Shown one piece after another: positions 28,497-38,908 of a stretch of 64,000 nucleotides of DNA. The first letter of the stretch is position 1; every line of letters begins with the position of its first letter. The DNA comes from Candidatus Reidiella endopervernicosa. GTDB lineage: Bacteria; Pseudomonadota; Gammaproteobacteria; GCF-013343005. The DNA is taken from NCBI RefSeq assembly GCF_013343005.1, contig NZ_CP054491.1, positions 2,152,501-2,216,500 on the forward strand. The letters run 5' to 3'. A model generated the notes under the pieces. That model was not told the origin of the DNA. It ran no database searches and saw nothing but the letters and a program-made list of their open reading frames with translations. The translations under genes were made by a program, and so were the position numbers.

Positions 28497-29474
28497 ATGA
28501 AGGTTTTAGTCGTCGGTGGAGCCGGATATATCGGCTCGCACATGGTCAAAATGCTGCTTGCAGCGAGCCATCAGGTAGTAACGCTGGATAATCTTTGTAA
28601 CGGCCATCGCGATGCCGTTGTTGGTGGAGAGTTTGTTGAGGGTGACCTGGGTGATCGCGGTCTGTTAGATACGCTGATGAACCAGCACTCGTTTGATTGT
28701 GTGGTGCACTTTGCATCCTTCATCGCTGTCGGGGAGTCGGTTGTTGAACCCGCTGAGTACTATCAGAACAATGTAGCCGCAACGCTGAATCTTCTCGATG
28801 CGATGGTGAGCCACGGAGTGAAAGAGCTGGTCTTCTCATCTACTGCCGCTGTCTACGGTGAACCCGAATACTCGCCGATCGATGAAGCACACCCCACAAC
28901 GCCGATTAACCCCTACGGACGTTCGAAGCTGATGGTTGAGCAGATATTGCAGGATTACGATCGTGCCTACGCTCTGAAATCGATCTCGCTACGCTACTTT
29001 AACGCGGCTGGAGCGGATCCAGGGCATCAGTTGGGGGAGCGACATCAACCCGAGACCCACCTGATTCCGTTGGTACTCCAGGCCGCCTCTGGACGACATA
29101 AATCGATCCAGCTTTATGGGCGTGATTATGCGACGGATGATGGCACCTGCATTCGTGACTATGTGCATGTGGTTGATCTCTGCAGTGCCCATCTACTGGC
29201 GCTCGATTGGCTTAAGGCTGGGAAGGGGAGTGGTGTTTACAATCTCGGTAACGGTAATGGCTACTCTGTTCAGCAGCTGATTGATGCAGCGGTGCGTGTC
29301 ACGGGGCGTGAGATTCAGATAGAGGATTGCCCGGCGCGTGATGGTGATGCAGCCATACTGGTGGCGGATGCATCGCGGGCTATTACTGAACTCGGTTGGC
29401 AGCCAGAATTCAGTGCGCTAGATACTATTATTGAACACGCTTGGCAGTGGGAGTTGCACCACTGGAAGGCCTGA
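28497..29474 (+). CDS. galE: UDP-glucose 4-epimerase
   Basis: GalE interconverts UDP-glucose and UDP-galactose for surface polysaccharides. The 325-residue protein is an extended short-chain dehydrogenase with the NAD motif VVGGAGYIGSHMV at residue 4, the catalytic serine in FSSTAAVYGEP, the YxxxK pair in INPYGRSKLMVE, and RDYVHVVDLCSAH. Length is typical and no lesions are seen. It sits among chemotaxis genes but has its own 150-bp leader, so co-regulation is not implied. Confidence 0.95.
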   Translation: MKVLVVGGAGYIGSHMVKMLLAASHQVVTLDNLCNGHRDAVVGGEFVEGDLGDRGLLDTLMNQHSFDCVVHFASFIAVGESVVEPAEYYQNNVAATLNLLDAMVSHGVKELVFSSTAAVYGEPEYSPIDEAHPTTPINPYGRSKLMVEQILQDYDRAYALKSISLRYFNAAGADPGHQLGERHQPETHLIPLVLQAASGRHKSIQLYGRDYATDDGTCIRDYVHVVDLCSAHLLALDWLKAGKGSGVYNLGNGNGYSVQQLIDAAVRVTGREIQIEDCPARDGDAAILVADASRAITELGWQPEFSALDTIIEHAWQWELHHWKA

Positions 29475-29480
29475 TAGTCT

Positions 29481-32400
29481 TTAAGCTGCTGCACCCTGTT
29501 TGAGGTAGCCGAGCAGGTTCTCTGCGGCGAGGGGACGACTATAGTAGAAGCCCTGGATCATGTCGCAGTTGTGCTGTCGTAGGAATTTAAGCTGTCCCTC
29601 GGTCTCAACACCTTCAGCTACCACATTGATATTGAAACTTTCGGCAAGGCCGATAATCGCCTTCACCAGAGTGGCGTCATCGTGGTCGTGGGTGACGTCC
29701 TGAACAAAACCCTTGTCGATCTTGATGATGTTGACTGGGAAACGTTTCAGATAGCTGAGTGATGAGAAGCCGGTGCCAAAATCGTCGACCGAGAGTTTCA
29801 CGCCGGTCTGCTTGATGGTGTTGAGCCAGAGCAGTGTCTCTTCGGTATCGTCAAGCAGCAGCCCTTCGGTGATTTCAAGTGTCAGCAGAGTAGGTTCGAG
29901 TCCGACCTCATTCAGCATCGTTACGATTTTCTCCGAACTCAATCCGGCCTTGATCTGCCGAGAAGAGAGATTGACGGAGATGCCGACCGGGTAGCCGTTC
30001 AAGCTCCACTGTTTGGCCTGAGCGCAGGCGTTTTCCAGTACCCACCAGCCGAGCTGGTTGATCAAGCCAGACTCCTCTGCAAGCGAAATAAAGCGATCGG
30101 GTGGTATCAGACCATGCTCTGGATGTTGCCAGCGTACTAGTGCCTCGGCATGAACCGTCTGTTCATTTACGGTATCGACAATTGGTTGGTATTCGAGGAA
30201 GAACTCATTGCGCTCAAGACCTGCGCGCATATCTTTCTCCAGCTGCATGCGCTCGAATACCTGCTCGTTCATAGTAAAGGTGAAGAAGCGGTAGTCATTG
30301 CGTCCCGCATCTTTGGCGCGATACATCGCCATGTCGGCATTACGGATCAGATCATCAGCATCAGAGGCATCATCGGGGTAGAGGGTAATACCGATACTTG
30401 CACCAATGAAGGTTTCATTACCCTCGAGAATGAACGGTTCAGAAATCTTGTTGATGATCTTCTGTGCCACGGCGGCAGCATCGTCACTATGGTTGATCCC
30501 TTGCAGAATTACGGTGAACTCATCACCGCCGAGTCGCGCAACGGTATCCGCCTCGCGTACGCAGTCGATTAAACGCTCGGCGACCTGCGCTGACCGCCAT
30601 GGATAGCGAAGCGAAGGCGGTTAGTCCGCGATAGTCGACGCCGTCTGCATATTCGTAGTTGAGAGCGCGAGCGGACGACGAAGAAGATGCAGCAGCGGCT
30701 TTATGTCGGCGTAGAGTCACTGAGGGAGTTGTGTAGAGCCGCGAAGAGGTGATTACGCGACGAACGCAGGACGGTCGGGGCGCCGTAGGCATAAATGGTC
30801 GCGTTAAGTTTTGCTGTTTGCTTGGGCTTGGATGCCCAAAACAAACTTTCGCAAAAATAGCGACTCCCGATTTCAGCAGATCATCGCCGACGGCGTGTCC
30901 CAGAGTATCGTTGACGATCTTGAAGTGATCGAGGTCGATGAAGAGCAGCGCCGAGGTCCATCCCTCACGGTGGGCGTTGCTGATGGCCGATGAGAGGCGA
31001 TCACGGAACAGGGTGCGGTTAGGCAGACCGGTGATGGCATCGTAATTGGCCTGCCAGCGGATCTTCTCTTCGGCGTTTTTGCGCTGGGTGATATCGCTGA
31101 AGATGGCGATGTGCTCAATAACATTGCCTTCATCATCTTTGATCACCGAGAGTGAGAGCCACTCGGGGTAGACCTCGCCCGATTTGCTTCGGTTCCAGAT
31201 CTCACCCTCCCAGTACCCCTTCTCCTGCAGCTGTACCCACATCTCATTGTAAAACTCGGGACCGTGCTGTCCGGAGTTGAGTAGGTTGGGGTTTTTACCG
31301 ATCACCTCTTCACTGCGATAACCGGTGATTTTTGTGAAACTCGGGTTAACCGCCATGATCTGGTTGTCGGCGTTGGTAACGACAATACCTTCGTTGCTGG
31401 TATTAAATACTGCAGCAGCGATTCGAAGCTGCTCCTCAACCTGTTTACGCTCGGTGATATCCTCTTTGACCGCCAGATAGTTGGTGATCTCACCATTTTT
31501 ATCCCGGATGCCTGAGATTGATGCGAACTCCCAGTAAAGGTCGCCGTTTTTGTGTTTGTTGAGGAACTCACCACGCCATTCGCCACCAGAGTCGATCGTC
31601 TTCCACATCTGCTTATACTCTTCACTACTGGTCTTGCCAGATTTGAGAATGCGTGGATTCTGTCCGATGATCTCTTCTTCGCTATAGCCAGTCAGTTCGA
31701 CGAACTTGGGATTTACATATTCGATGTTGCCTTTGGTATCGGTGACCAAGATTGAGGCAGGACTCTGTTCAACCGCCTGTGACAGACCGTAGAGCTTACG
31801 CTCCATCTCGATGCGCTCGGTGATATCGACATAGACACTTGCGATGCCACCCGTTGAGATGGTGCTGCTGTTAACCAGATAGTGGCAGTTATTGACCAGA
31901 ATTTCGCTACCACCAACCTCACTGCTACTGTTGAGCAGCAGGTCATTGAGCATGCTGCTGTTGGCGGCATAATCGCCACGTTCCAGATAGTGTTCTGCCA
32001 GCTCCGTCTGACTCACACCGAGCTGAAGCAGATCGGCAGATTCACCAAAAAGTTCAGCATATTGGCGATTCCAGAGTACCAGGCGATTGTCGTCATCGAA
32101 CAGGACAAAGGCTTCAGAGATGCTCTCCAGGGCGTCGTGCAGCTGGCGATTGGCGCTGTCGCTTGCGGCACGGGCTATGCGTATCTGATAGAGGGTGTAG
32201 GTAAGCCCGGCAATCAGACTCAGTACCAGTACGATCAGTATCTGACTGATGGTGTAGAAGTGCTCTGATTGAGACTTGTAGAAGCTTTCGTAACGACTAC
32301 GTACCTGTGCCAACAGCTGGCTGCTGGGGAGTTGGTCATAGTCGATGATCAGGGAAGATATTTGTTCACGATGTTTTATGTTGGCTGTGAGATGGAGCAG

Positions 32401-32994
32401 GATGCTGCTGCGTAGCTTGTGAAGGCTCTCTGTCCATACCGGCACCTTTAAATCCTTGATTAGCTGCTCCAGACGCTGCTGGTGATCGCTGCTGGGAAAT
32501 AGGTTGTAGTTGAGAAAGGCGCCGAGCAGGTGTGTGCCAAAGTCAGAGGTGCTGAATTTGGTCTCAGTGTGCAGTTCATCAATGAGTCCTGGCAGATACT
32601 GGAGCGAGTTCCTGAGCAGTGCCGCCTCCAGCTTTATTCGTTCGAGAATCTCGCTTTTAAGTTGACTGCTCTCGAGAAACTGATCTATCTGGGAATCAAA
32701 GCGCTTGTCGATAATGCCGCGTAGTCCGACATCAGTTGAACCGATCAGTTTGCGGTTGGCTCGAATCTGGCTAACGGTTTCAACAACTGAGTCGTAGTGG
32801 TGTGGGCGCAGGGTAAGAATGCGCTGCACATCACGGTCGAGCTGGGTATTGAGCTGATTGGCACGCTGAAGCAGCTCCATCCTGGCGGTGTACTCTTCAC
32901 TGGCAAGGTTCTGTTGCATCAGGAAGTGTCCCGCCATGACAATCGAGAGCAGGAGCAGTATTGCAGCTATGGTGATGAAACGTTCCTGTTTCAC
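29481..32994 (-). pseudogene. membrane PAS-GGDEF-EAL c-di-GMP protein, interrupted by repeat element C
   Basis: After removing repeat C (283 bp) this is a 1076-residue protein. It has a membrane helix at about 7-25, a roughly 220-residue sensor part, a second helix near 245-268, then three or four PAS domains with PAC-type ends (DITERKQ, DITQRKN). A GGDEF domain follows (LPNRTLFRDRL; intact ARLGGDEFTVIL), then an EAL domain (HAEALVRWQHPEHG, DDFGTGFSSLSYLK). Both catalytic motifs look intact, so it may make and degrade c-di-GMP. Repeat C splits DLLK from QVAERL exactly between codons, in antisense orientation. The GTG start at 32994 overlaps the peroxidase stop (GTGA). Confidence 0.88.
30588..30870 (+). 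mobile_element. gene-interrupting repeat, copy C (antisense in GGDEF-EAL gene)
   Basis: This 283-bp copy begins CGCTGACCGCC and ends AGCGACTCCCGA; the last base differs from the GG of other copies. It runs opposite to its host gene. Flanks are GGCGACCTG and TTTCAGCAG, which rejoin to the uninterrupted GGDEF coding sequence without extra bases. The 3' hairpin is of the GTTTG/CAAAC type. Several substitutions separate it from copy B. Confidence 0.88.
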
Positions 32995-33966
32995 TGCTCA
33001 GGCACCTCGTAGGGCTTGCCCACCAGTGAGTGTAGAAAGTCGATAATCAGCGCGGTGTCCTGGTCGGAAATCTCCCGGCCAAGTTGATATCGAGCCATGG
33101 TGCTGACGGCCTCTTCAAGGGTGGCAATGGAACCGTCGTGGAAGTAGGGGGCGCTTTTTACCGCGAGCCTTAGACTTGGTACTTTGAAAGCGTGGCGGTC
33201 AGCCTCATTTCCGGTTACAGAGAAGCGACCCAGATCACTCTCATCCTCTACTTTAGTGAAGTAGAGGTCCATCGCCCCCATGCGGCTATACATATTGCCA
33301 CCGACATTCACTCCCTGGTGGCAGGCGATACAGCCATACGATTTGAATAGACGATAACCCTCTAGGGCTCGTTTCGGTATTGCCGATTCCTCACCTCTGA
33401 GGTAGCGATCAAATGGCGCATCAACTGTTACCAGCGAGCGTTCGTAGGTGGCAATGGCGTCAACGATATTGTCAGATGTAATGAAGTCGCTATAGATCTG
33501 ATTGAATTTACTGGCGTAGGCAGCATCGTCACGAAGTTTGATCAGTACCTCATTCCAGGTGGAGCCCATCTCAATGGGATTGTGACCGGCCTGCTGCCTG
33601 CTCCTCCAGTGTGTCCGCACGCATTCCAAAATTGTGAGACATTGAATCGGCTATTAAAACGGTAGGGGCGTTAACGGTTCCTGTTGCGCCACCGACCCCT
33701 AGCGTCGAAACCGCTGTCCCATCAATACCCGCACTATCGATGATGTGACAGGTGGCACAACTGGTGGAGTTGTCTTTGGAGAGACGTCTGTCGTGGAAGA
33801 GCTGTTTGCCGAGCGCTATCTTTTCGATCTCAAGATCGCTGAATACAGGGTGGGGAACGGGGGTAATGGGCTCTGCAAGCGGATTGGCAGATAGGCTAGC
33901 AGGAAGAAGGAGTGCTAGGAGAAAGGTGACTAGAAATTGTACGCGATCTTCTACACTGCGTAGCAT
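32991..33966 (-). CDS. di-haem cytochrome c peroxidase family protein, one frameshift
   Basis: This belongs to the bacterial di-haem peroxidase (CcpA/MauG) family, which reduces H2O2 in the periplasm. A signal peptide (FLVTFLLALLLPASLSA) is followed by FSDLEIEKIALGKQLFHDRRLS, the first haem site SCATCH, and, in the second half, GCIACHQG. The frame is lost near 33585-33600 between TLEEQAAG and HNPIEMGSTW. One base too many or two too few would repair it; it is not a plain homopolymer. The ATG at 33966 is chosen because the signal peptide begins there. It ends in a GTGA overlap with the downstream GGDEF-EAL gene, suggesting coupled expression. Confidence 0.82.
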
Positions 33967-34058
33967 TGATGTGACCCGGATGAAATAAAACGTCGCAAGC
34001 TGTGGGCGACTCCACACTCCTTAATATTTGGCGATGAGTTAATCATCGTCAATCCATT

Positions 34059-34340
34059 CGCTGACCGCCATGGAGAGCGAAGTGAGGGCGGTTAGTCCGG
34101 ATAGTCGACGCCGTCTGCCTATTCGTAGTTGAGAGCGCGAGCGGACGACGAAGAAGATGCAGCAGCGGCTTTATGTCGGCGTAGAGTCACTGAGGGAGTT
34201 GTGTAGAGCCGCGAAGAGGTGATTACGCAACGTACGCAGGACGGTCGGGGCGCCGTAGGCATAAACGGTCGCGTTAAGTATTTGCCGCTTGCTTGGGCTT
34301 GGATGCCCAAAACAAGCTTCCGCAAAATAGCGACTCCCGG
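34059..34340 (+). mobile_element. gene-interrupting repeat family, copy D (intergenic)
   Basis: This is the only copy outside a gene, between the peroxidase start and an MCP stop. It is 282 bp, begins CGCTGACCGCC and ends AGCGACTCCCGG, with flanks CCATT and AGCCAAT. Its 3' hairpin has GCTTG (34287-34291) paired with CAAGC (34313-34317) where copies B, C and E have GTTTG/CAAAC, so both sides of one pair changed together. Confidence 0.88.
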
Positions 34341-34444
34341 AGCCAATACTAATATTAAAGGCGATCTAAGGCAATAATTTTCCTTGGATATATTGTGGTT
34401 GTCAGTGGTCTGTTGAACGCGGGAGCAACTCGAATGTGCGCTAG

Positions 34445-36247
34445 TTAGAATAGTTCGATATCACCTGAGTCGTCATCGACAAGATCGGGCTTGGAAGAGG
34501 CCTGAGGGGCCGGTCTATTCTTTTCTTGAAAGGCATTACTCGGTGTGGAGGCTACCGGCTCAATACTGATCAGATTAGAGAGTTCAATGTCATTGCTGAT
34601 GTTGAATGATGAGAGTGAGGTGTTAAGTTGCGCGACCAGTTCGTTTAGCTCAGAACCGAGCGATTCCATTGAGATGGCGTTGTTTTCAGATTGTTTCGTG
34701 GTCATGGTCAGATTGACCGTATTGTTGTTGATCTCGGTTGTGATAGATGACTGATGTCCAACTGCTTCATATATCTGCTGGTTCATCTCAGCGATTTGAC
34801 GGTTTGCGGTGTCGATCTCCTGAAGTTCTGAGGCCACCTCGATGACCTTGGTGAGTGCTTCACTGGTGTGTTCACGATTACCGTTCAGAGCCTGTTGTGT
34901 GTCGTCGGCGTTATTTTTCAGCTCATCAATGATGGTGTTGATCTGCTGGGTGGAGTCCTGAGTGCGCACAGCAAGATTGCGTACCTCATCAGCAACGACG
35001 GCAAAACCACGTCCATTTTCTCCCGCTCGTGCAGCTTCGATCGCGGCATTGAGGGCTAGCAGGTTGGTCTGGCCAGCGATCTTGTTGATCACCTCAAGAA
35101 CGATACTGATGTCGTTTACGCTGCCCGCAAAGCGCTCCATTTTCTCAACGGTTTCGCCCGCTTCGTGATCAAGGCGCTGCATGAAACTCTTGGTCTCCTG
35201 CATGATCGAAAGACCCTTCTCACTCCGACCGTAGGCAGTGGTTGCCTGCTCAGTTGCACTTTGGGTGTTCTCCCCAATGGTATCGGTGTCCTGCTTGAGC
35301 GCCTGGATTCGGCTGGTCACCTCATTGACTTCAGCCTCTTGTCCAATCAGTCCGGCGCGGGTCTGTGCAGCGTTGCTATAGAGTGTTTTCGCTGCACTAT
35401 CGAGCAGTACACCGACACCCATGATCTGGACCAGGGTTGAGCGGATCTGTTCGGTTAGTTTGTTGTAGTCACGAGCCAGTTTTCCTGCTTCACCAGAGCC
35501 GACGGGTAGTTTTTGATTTAGATCCCCAGAGCCAGAGACAACGGCATCCATCGATTCATTCAGGTCGTGAAGTGGACGGATCACAACTCTGCTAAAGAGC
35601 AGGCCGATGATGATAGAGATGGGGAGAATGACGATCTGAACGATATACATGACCAACATGCTGGAATTGAAGCTATTGGAGATCACGTCCCTTTGGTTAT
35701 CTGTGATTTCATCGAACTCAGTCGCCATGGGATGAAGAATAGCCTCCAGTTGTTTCTCTCCCTCATTAAGGCGTTCTACAAATGTTGTTAGTGAACTGTC
35801 GGACTGTCTGTTTTCGAGCGCCTGACTAAACTCAATCGCGGTCTTGGTCATAACGAGTAGGGCACTATTGAGATTGCTCTGGTATGTCGCGACTCGTGCT
35901 GCGACTTCAGCATTACTCTCTTTCAATGCCTGGTACTTACTATTGAATAGCTGGTGGTGTCTGTCGACCTCCTCAAGAAGGCTGTCGCATCCCTGACAGA
36001 GTGTATTGGTAAGAGTGCCGTAATAGAGACGAGAAGAGAGGTCGGAGGTTGTGTGGGTGATCCACATCACCTCATCGTCCATACCGTAGACGTAATCAGC
36101 CGTGGTGATCTCTTCGAGTGTGCTGCTGTTCCAGAGATGTCCCGCCGTAACTAAGGCGGCTAGCAGCAGATTGGCACCGATGATCAGCAGCAGTAGATAG
36201 CGCTGAATGCTCTTTGCTTCGCCTAACCAGCGTGATAGTCGTTTCAC
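34445..36247 (-). CDS. methyl-accepting chemotaxis protein
   Basis: This 600-residue receptor has a membrane helix near residues 17-38, a periplasmic helical sensor with a cysteine pair (LCQGC), a second helix near 205-225 ([18 protein letters not shown]), a HAMP domain, and the MCP signalling domain. The conserved hairpin tip reads [28 protein letters not shown]. The C-terminus reads SGDIELF and lacks the W-x-x-F docking peptide of the two MCPs at 41531-45292. It is transcribed alone, opposite to the chemotaxis cluster. The ligand is unknown. Confidence 0.93.
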   Translation of the reverse strand: MKRLSRWLGEAKSIQRYLLLLIIGANLLLAALVTAGHLWNSSTLEEITTADYVYGMDDEVMWITHTTSDLSSRLYYGTLTNTLCQGCDSLLEEVDRHHQLFNSKYQALKESNAEVAARVATYQSNLNSALLVMTKTAIEFSQALENRQSDSSLTTFVERLNEGEKQLEAILHPMATEFDEITDNQRDVISNSFNSSMLVMYIVQIVILPISIIIGLLFSRVVIRPLHDLNESMDAVVSGSGDLNQKLPVGSGEAGKLARDYNKLTEQIRSTLVQIMGVGVLLDSAAKTLYSNAAQTRAGLIGQEAEVNEVTSRIQALKQDTDTIGENTQSATEQATTAYGRSEKGLSIMQETKSFMQRLDHEAGETVEKMERFAGSVNDISIVLEVINKIAGQTNLLALNAAIEAARAGENGRGFAVVADEVRNLAVRTQDSTQQINTIIDELKNNADDTQQALNGNREHTSEALTKVIEVASELQEIDTANRQIAEMNQQIYEAVGHQSSITTEINNNTVNLTMTTKQSENNAISMESLGSELNELVAQLNTSLSSFNISNDIELSNLISIEPVASTPSNAFQEKNRPAPQASSKPDLVDDDSGDIELF

Positions 36248-36814
36248 TTTAACTCACCCGTGTTTAGAATGGCTCTAACTGCTACCTGTTAACCTAGACA
36301 AACGTTGTATGCAGATAACCGCAGATAACACCCTGTATTTGTAATTATGAGCTGGTCGGCAGCAAATTGCTGTTCCGCAATACAACCAGCTTTGAGTGCT
36401 TCTGCCAGACTATACCATTTCAATTGTATATGTCGGACCGTTTAGCTCGATTCTTTAATTGTCATGATCAAACTTAATAAGCTCCCACCATTTTCGTGTG
36501 AATGGGGCTGTGATGTGAAGGCAATGGGCGGCGTGAGGGATTCTCGGTCGAGTTGTTGGAGGGTGAAACGTCGAATTGTTTGTGTGATATCGAGATTTTC
36601 GTAAGCCGTCTCGACGTTTTAGTGCCATCTCGCTGGATCGATTGTATCGGTGTTCTCTTCGCTTCCGATCGTGCAGTGAGCGTTGTCATGGAGATGAACG
36701 CGACTCTGCTATCAATGGCATACGAAATACTGTACTTTTTCGCTCAGAGGTCGATAGTAATTTAGAACAGTTGGCTGAGTAGTCGACGCGGGGCTTAGCG
36801 GTTTACAACAATAA
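36248..36814. promoter_or_regulatory. 567-bp intergenic region with weak sigma-28-like site for the MCP
   Basis: No convincing gene is seen between the divergent MCP and parA. On the minus strand TAAAGAAT (36450-36457) and TCCGACAT, spaced by 12 bases, give a partial sigma-28 match about 180 bp upstream of the MCP. This is much weaker than the cheW promoter. The stretch 36553-36765 is open on the plus strand but shows no recognisable protein. Confidence 0.3.
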
Positions 36815-37852
36815 ATGAGAGTTATCGCAGTCATTAACCAGAAGGGCGGGGTTGCCAAGACAACAACAACCGCCAATCTTGCCTCTGCGCTTGCGAGAAG
36901 TGGCAAGCGTGTGACGGTGATCGATCTCGATCCACAGGGACATCTGGCCACCTATCTGGGTGTCAATGAACGTAGGTTGGCGGGCGTTGATAGGCTGTTG
37001 CTGGCTGACGAGTCTCTCTCCTCCGTCACTATGGATGTAAGAGACAATCTCACCCTCGTTCCTGCCGGCTCCAATCTCGATGCCGTGGAGCAGATGACCA
37101 ACGGACGACTGGCCAAGAGTAAACTGCTTAAGCAGGTAATTAATGAGTCACTGACAGATCAGGACTATGTCCTGATGGATTGTCCGCCTGCATCCGGCTT
37201 GCTCGATATATTTGCCCTCTATGCAGCCAAAGAAGTGTTAATTCCGGTCAATGGCGACCATCTTTCGCTTCATGGCCTCTCACATTTCATTGGTACCCTA
37301 AAGAAGGTCGAGTCGGTGCTGGGACACAAGATTCCTCTTCATATCGCACTGACTCGCTTCCATCCACGAAGGCGTTTGGCTCGTGATGTGATGCAGAAAC
37401 TGCTCGAGTACTTCCCAGGGCGGGTTCTGGCGACACCTGTAAGGGAGACCGCTGCGCTTGCAGAGTGCCCAAGTTTTGGTAACCGGGAGTCGCTATTTTT
37501 GCGAAAGTTTGTTTTGGGCATCCAAGCCCAAGCAAACAGCAAAACTTCACGCGACCGTTTATGCCTGCGGCGCCCGACCGTCCTGCGTTCGTTGCGTAAT
37601 CACCTCTTCGCGGCTCTACACAACTCCCTCAGTGACTCTACGCCGACATAAAGCCGCTGCTGCATCTTCTCCGTCGTTCGCTCGCGCTCTCAACTACGAA
37701 TAGGCAGACGGCGTCGACTATCGGGGACTAACCGCCCTCACTTCGCTCTCCATGGCGGTCAGCGAACGATATTTGAGTATCGACCAAGAAGTGTCGGTGC
37801 TAATGACTACAGGCAGCTCGCTCAAGATCTTGAGCTGGGGAGAACGATGTGA
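36815..37852 (+). pseudogene. ParA-family ATPase of a chemotaxis cluster, interrupted by repeat element E
   Basis: ParA/Soj-type ATPases linked to chemotaxis genes (ParC, PpfA) position receptor arrays. The protein starts MRVIAVINQKGGVAKTTTTANLA, a deviant Walker A motif, followed by VIDLDPQGHLATYLG and VLMDCPP. Repeat E (37483-37764, antisense) separates AECPSFGK from TIFEYRPRSVGANDY. Removing 282 bp yields a 251-residue protein with a standard C-terminus (DYRQLAQDLELGRTM). Both halves are otherwise intact. The stop codon overlaps the GTG start of the STAS gene (ATGTGA), so expression of the pair should be coupled. Confidence 0.88.
37483..37764 (-). mobile_element. gene-interrupting repeat, copy E (antisense in parA)
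   Basis: This 282-bp copy lies on the minus strand, opposite to parA. Read on its own strand it begins CGCTGACCGCC and ends AGCGACTCCCGG. Gene flanks GGTAA and AACGATA rejoin as GGT AAA ACG ATA (G-K-T-I), which fits the ParA family. There is no target-site duplication. The 3' hairpin is of the GTTTG/CAAAC type. Confidence 0.88.
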
Positions 37853-38340
37853 TTGATGATGAACAGGATATGGTCGGGTTCGACCCACTGGCCTGGCTTA
37901 AGGAAGACGATGAAGAGATTATCGAGGTCGATGTGAGCGGGGAGCCGGCAACCGATGAGCAGGCGGTTGTCGACAATGATAGTAGCAGTGACGAGATCCT
38001 CGAAGAGGCGCCGCAGTCTGAGAAAGATGCTGCGACTTCTGCAGAAGAAGTACCGGCGGCAACGGAGGAGAGAGACGATATGATCGATCTAGGTGATAAC
38101 CTGCATATCTCGGGGGTTGCGGAGCTACATGAGAGGCTCAAAAAGGCGATTGCAGAGGGCGATGTGATTCTCGATGCTTCGCGAGTCGAAGCAGCCGACG
38201 GCGCAGCATTGCAGTTACTTTGCGGACTGATGCAAGAGGCCGCAAAGCGGGAGTTGAAGGTGGAGTGGCGCGGTGTTCCAGATACACTGCGGGAATCCGC
38301 TCAACTACTTGGTATAGATCAAGAAATCTGGCCTTCATAG
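37849..38340 (+). CDS. STAS-domain protein with acidic N-terminal region
   Basis: This 163-residue protein has an acidic, low-complexity N-terminal half (about residues 15-80) and a C-terminal STAS domain like an anti-sigma-factor antagonist: IDLGDNLHISGVAELHERLKKAI, VILDASRVEAADGAALQLL. The serine usually phosphorylated in SpoIIAA-type proteins aligns with the alanine-rich segment ADGAAL, so phosphorylation control may be absent. It is encoded in a four-base overlap with parA and lies before cheY-cheA. I infer a partner of the ParA-like ATPase or of the receptor array; no function is proven for such pairs here. Confidence 0.75.
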   Translation: MIDDEQDMVGFDPLAWLKEDDEEIIEVDVSGEPATDEQAVVDNDSSSDEILEEAPQSEKDAATSAEEVPAATEERDDMIDLGDNLHISGVAELHERLKKAIAEGDVILDASRVEAADGAALQLLCGLMQEAAKRELKVEWRGVPDTLRESAQLLGIDQEIWPS

Positions 38341-38530
38341 GCAGGTGTTGTGCTGCAGAACCGTTAAGATTGATTCAGAATATTGATTACCACACATTTC
38401 ATTGGGTATGGGGTATGGTAGGCCAACAAATAGAACAATAAATAGTCGAGTAGCGGGTGCTACACCTTTGGTTTTCAATCGGCTTTCATAGCGAATGTGC
38501 GGAGACCAGCCCGTTACCGATTTTCAAGAG

Positions 38531-38903
38531 ATAACTAAACCGCAAGTGTTAAGGGTGAGTGGATGATTCGGCATCAATGAGACAGATGGTCTCTTTTAGC
38601 CTCAAAGGGGCTGGTCATACTGTGATTGAGGCAGGAGATGGTGAACAGGCGTTGGATTTAGCGCAAAAGAGCAGGGTTGACCTGGTGCTTACCGACGTGA
38701 ACATGCCAATAATGGACGGGATAACGTTGATCAAGAATCTACGTGCCCTGCCGAACTATAAGTTTACGCCAATGCTGATGTTGACTACCGAGTCAGGTGC
38801 AGACAAAAAAGCAGAAGGCAAGGCCGCTGGTGCAACGGGTTGGATTGTTAAGCCCTTCAATCCTGATCAGTTGCTGGCAACGATCAGCAAGGTATTGAGG
38901 TAA
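38531..38903 (+). CDS. cheY: chemotaxis response regulator CheY, disturbed N-terminus
   Basis: CheY carries the phosphoryl signal from CheA to the flagellar motor. The body is intact: DDSASMRQMVSFSL, the phospho-acceptor aspartate in VLTDVNMPIMDG, the T in MLTTES and the K in IVKPFNPDQL. The first strand is displaced: 38531-38557 encodes TKPQVLRV in a different frame behind ATA, where ATG would be expected, and four extra bases (AGTG, 38558-38561) precede the conserved GAT GAT. As written only a GTG at 38559 starts the main frame, which would lack the first strand. A real mutation or poor sequence here are both possible, since cheA next to it is also broken. Confidence 0.8.
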
Positions 38904-38908
38904 GAACA

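Noticed and set aside
30625-30870. Open reading frames through the repeat (for example the reverse frame with RPFMPTAPRPSCVR)
   Set aside because: The frames are short, differ between copies through indels, and have no start signal or recognisable domain; they are chance openings in GC-rich sequence.
36553-36765. A 70-residue open frame between the MCP and parA
   Set aside because: It has no ribosome-binding site, no recognisable motif and no conserved neighbour logic; left as intergenic.
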